DNA of 64,000 bases from assembly GCF_900187965.1 (NCBI RefSeq), contig NZ_FZNL01000001.1, positions 248,001 through 312,000 of the forward strand, written 5' to 3'. This stretch comes from Flavobacterium sp. ov086. GTDB taxonomy: Bacteria; Bacteroidota; Bacteroidia; Flavobacteriales; Flavobacteriaceae. The translations under genes were made by a program, and so were the position numbers. The notes beneath the pieces are model-generated. The model was not told the DNA's origin, did not search any database, and saw only the letters and a list, made by a program, of their open reading frames with translations. This document shows, piece after piece, positions 62,009 to 64,000 of the stretch (positions are counted from its first letter, which is position 1; the number at the start of each line of letters is the position of its first letter).

Positions 62009-62782
62009 ATGAACTTCAATTCAAAAAATCCATTTTTAAGCAACAAGCATTTTTCATCAAATGCTGTTTCAAAAGCTGAAGAAGTACACCATGCACAAAT
62101 TATTGATTACAATCAGGAAATGACTTTGTCAGGTACTATTAATAAAACAGCTATTTTATTTTTAATATTATGCGGATCTGCAATGGTTACATGGTGGATG
62201 GCATTTAACGGAATGAATGCAATGTTACCAACAATTGGCGGTGCTATCGTTGGACTTATTTTAGTTATAATTTCAGCATTCAAACCACAACTTTCTCCAT
62301 ATTTGGCTCCAGGTTACGCCTTATTTGAAGGATTGTTTATTGGAGGTATTTCTGCAATCTTCGAAGCTATGTATCCTGGAATTGTAGTTAATGCCGTTAG
62401 CGCAACATTAGTCACGTTTTTAGTTTGTTTAGGTTTATATAAATTTAAAATTGTAAAAGTTACTGAACAATTTAAATCTGTGGTCATTGCTGCTACTTTA
62501 GCAATTGCTACTTATTATTTAATTTCATGGGTAGCTTCTTTGATTTTTAATTTCACTCCTGTTCATTACGGAAATGGAATGATGAGTATTGGAATTAGTG
62601 TTTTTGTAATCATCATCGCTGCTTTAAACTTATTTTTAGATTTTGATCAAATTGAAAAAGGTGTTCAACAAAGAATGCCAAAATTCATGGAATGGTACGG
62701 CGCAATGGGATTAATGATTACACTGGTTTGGTTGTATGTCGAATTCTTAAGATTATTATCAAAATTATCAAGCAAGAATTAA
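62009..62782 (+). CDS. Bax inhibitor-1/YccA-like membrane protein
   Basis: 257 residues from the ATG at 62009. After about 45 soluble residues come seven membrane helices (TAILFLILCGSAMVTWWMAF, GYALFEGLFIGGISAIFEAM, VSATLVTFLVCLGLYKFKIV) and the C-terminal block LNLFLDFDQIEKGVQQRMPK followed by WYGAMGLMITLVWLYVEFLR with the conserved Asp pair. The family includes calcium-leak proteins such as BsYetJ; the role here is unknown. It is a single gene with promoter box and terminator. Confidence 0.9.
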   Translation: MNFNSKNPFLSNKHFSSNAVSKAEEVHHAQIIDYNQEMTLSGTINKTAILFLILCGSAMVTWWMAFNGMNAMLPTIGGAIVGLILVIISAFKPQLSPYLAPGYALFEGLFIGGISAIFEAMYPGIVVNAVSATLVTFLVCLGLYKFKIVKVTEQFKSVVIAATLAIATYYLISWVASLIFNFTPVHYGNGMMSIGISVFVIIIAALNLFLDFDQIEKGVQQRMPKFMEWYGAMGLMITLVWLYVEFLRLLSKLSSKN

Positions 62783-62799
62783 TTTCTTTCTATCTATAT

Positions 62800-62837
62800 T
62801 AAAAAGCCTTTTTGAAATTCAAAAAGGCTTTTTTTAT
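62800..62837 (+). terminator. Terminator of the Bax-inhibitor-like gene
   Basis: Arms AAAAAGCCTTTTTGAA and TTCAAAAAGGCTTTTT with a short loop and T7. Confidence 0.9.
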
Positions 62838-63164
62838 GCCCTCCTTTTAACAACAAAATATCTTTTCTTAAACCTTTGAATTCAATTCTCTTCTCTTCAT
62901 AAATATTTTTAAAGTCTTTAAACCGTACTAATTTTAGAAAAAAAGACTTTTTTAAAATTATATTCTTATCGAAAACATTCCGTGAAGTGATTCTTTATCT
63001 GGAAAGCCTACAAAGAATTCAAATTTTTAACACTATAAATCTTATTTTAAAAAATTGCTTTTAAAATTAAACAAAATGATAAAAATTTGCTTCTATCAGT
63101 AAAACTCTACAAACTCCTCTTCTTAAAAGCCATAAAAAACAAGACTTAGCAAAGCTTTATTGAA

Positions 63165-63203
63165 TTATGTAATAAATTACAATTAATGCAATTTATTACA
63201 TAA
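63165..63203. promoter_or_regulatory. Inverted repeat with TGTAATAAATTACA operator
   Basis: 14-base arms TTATGTAATAAATT / AATTTATTACATAA with an 11-base spacer. The left half also contains the palindrome TGTAATAAATTACA (63168-63181), which shares its outer 6+6 bases with the site at 63287. Confidence 0.6.
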
Positions 63204-63278
63204 TGAGTAAATTAATTGATAATTTTTTACATTATCTATTTTTTATTATAAAAATAATCAGAATTCAAAAATAATATA

Positions 63279-63286
63279 TATTTTTG
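63279..63286 (+). promoter_or_regulatory. -7 element of the pectate lyase gene
   Basis: TATTTTTG fits TAnnTTTG and directly abuts the palindrome at 63287-63300. Confidence 0.45.
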
Positions 63287-63300
63287 TGTAATCGATTACA
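63287..63300. promoter_or_regulatory. LacI-like operator TGTAATCGATTACA
   Basis: Perfect 14-base palindrome with central CG, placed where transcription of the pectate lyase gene should begin. A repressor bound here would block initiation. Confidence 0.6.
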
Positions 63301-63369
63301 ATTTAAAATTGCAATTTTAAGCATCTATACAACTAACTAATTATCAACAACCTTAACCACAAAACAATT

Positions 63370-64000
63370 ATGAAAAAAAACCTACTTTTCTTTACTGTTC
63401 TTCTTGTCGCGTTTCAAACGTGGGCACAACAAGTTCAAATTAACGAAGCCTCAGGTTGGCTCGAATCTGCTTTTGTAAAATGGCAGCCCGTTAGCAATGC
63501 TCAAAGCTATAACGTCTATTATTCCGGACAAGGAATTACAGACCAAAAAATAGACGATCAATTGATCCGAAGCTATGGAAATTATTTCAGAGCTGATATT
63601 CCGGGACTTAAAGCTGGAACCTATACTGTCAAAGTAAAACCAGTAATTTCAGGCTCAGAAGGAACCGGATCAACAACAGGTAATTTAACCGTTCTAGCAC
63701 ATGATCGAAATGGTTTTGCTTTTGATGGCGGTCGCGTCCCAGGGGGATACAAAGCCGACGGAACTCCTAAAGATGGCGCAGTGATTCTATACATCACTCA
63801 AAACACAAAAAATACAATTTCGATGAATATTACCGGTGCTAGTGTAAATCCGTGTGTTGGTTTACAAAATATTCTATACGCCATTAAAAAAGGAAAGGAC
63901 ACAAGACCTTTTATCATTCGTTTAATTGGAAATATAACTGACATGACCGTAATGGAAGGCGGAGACGTTGTTATCGAAAATGCCAACAACGCTGCAAGTT
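63370..64000 (+). CDS. Secreted pectate lyase family protein, N-terminal part (cut by window edge)
   Basis: About 210 residues before the right edge. Signal peptide (MKKNLLFFTVLLVAFQTWAQ), a fibronectin-III-like domain (ESAFVKWQPVSNAQSYNVYY, IPGLKAGTYTVKVKPVISG), then the beginning of a beta-helix (DGAVILYITQNTKNTISMN, GLQNILYAIKKGKDTRPFII, RLIGNITDMTVMEGGDVVIE), the usual start of Bacteroidota polysaccharide-lyase family 1 proteins. It would be periplasmic or extracellular and cut pectin. Two operator-like palindromes upstream suggest substrate-controlled expression. The catalytic residues lie beyond the window, so activity cannot be judged. Confidence 0.8.
   Translation, partial: MKKNLLFFTVLLVAFQTWAQQVQINEASGWLESAFVKWQPVSNAQSYNVYYSGQGITDQKIDDQLIRSYGNYFRADIPGLKAGTYTVKVKPVISGSEGTGSTTGNLTVLAHDRNGFAFDGGRVPGGYKADGTPKDGAVILYITQNTKNTISMNITGASVNPCVGLQNILYAIKKGKDTRPFIIRLIGNITDMTVMEGGDVVIENANNAAS

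Larger units (their letters stand above)
62838..63369. other. 530-base gene-free stretch before the pectate lyase gene
   Basis: Very AT-rich. No gene is seen. The right half holds two TGTAATNNATTACA palindromes, an extended inverted repeat at 63165-63203 and a -7 box, and looks like a control region for the gene at 63370. The left part shows nothing recognisable. Confidence 0.65.

Noticed and set aside
63798..63989. 63-residue minus-strand frame at the right edge
   Set aside because: It lies over the well-supported pectate lyase frame and has no family features.
1..64000. tRNA, rRNA, riboswitch or integrated element
   Set aside because: None was recognised on reading both strands; no integrase, transposase or attachment-site duplication was seen. 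A covariance-model search could still find small RNAs.

Overview
The window is AT-rich DNA from a member of the Bacteroidota, almost certainly Flavobacterium or a close relative. Evidence: many promoters carry the flavobacterial -7 element TAnnTTTG; there are SprB-type repeat proteins with a type IX secretion (T9SS) C-terminal sorting domain; TonB-dependent receptors have a carboxypeptidase-D-like N-terminal domain; the complex I operon encodes a short NuoG; and the intergenic spaces hold families of short hairpin repeats. I saw no rRNA, tRNA, CRISPR array, integrase or transposase.

Layout. 1-197 is the start of a tatD gene running off the left edge. 477-1789 (-) is an ECF sigma factor with a membrane TPR anti-sigma protein. 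1848-3577 (+) holds three copies of a bipartite promoter-like element in front of a small membrane protein and a lipoprotein, probably the sigma factor's targets. 3758-14972 (+) is an envelope cassette: a PKD/beta-barrel protein, a membrane-anchored TPR-CHAT protease, a retropepsin-like aspartic protease overlapping it, and a 1975-residue protein of about 22 SprB-like modules with a T9SS signal. 15418-21688 (-) is a TetR-TolC-adaptor-RND efflux operon. Its TetR-type inverted repeat recurs twice at the neighbouring yceI gene. A polyprenyl synthase gene follows (+).

23693-30699 is a trehalose locus: cytoplasmic GH37 trehalase, MFS transporter and TonB receptor (-), divergent from a LacI regulator (+), with palindromic operators between. 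The trehalase resembles fungal neutral trehalase, including an N-terminal calcium-loop segment. 30741-33557 holds small envelope and unknown proteins. 33674-37765 is sucA-sucB (2-oxoglutarate dehydrogenase E1 and E2). 37980-44036 is an iron/siderophore uptake operon (TonB receptor, two small membrane proteins, two PepSY proteins). 44081-48127 holds a MORN-repeat protein, a TlpA thioredoxin, aspS and a cold-shock gene; a degenerate second copy of the aspS 3' end lies downstream of aspS. 48371-61844 is the nuoA-N operon for respiratory complex I, followed by a Bax-inhibitor-1-like gene and the start of a pectate lyase gene that runs off the right edge.

The strongest candidates for something undescribed are the two-protease CHAT/retropepsin cassette beside the SprB giant, the ECF promoter triplet, the three-site TetR regulon, the fungal-type trehalase and the aspS relic. 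All functional statements rest on reading motifs by eye; no database search was run.
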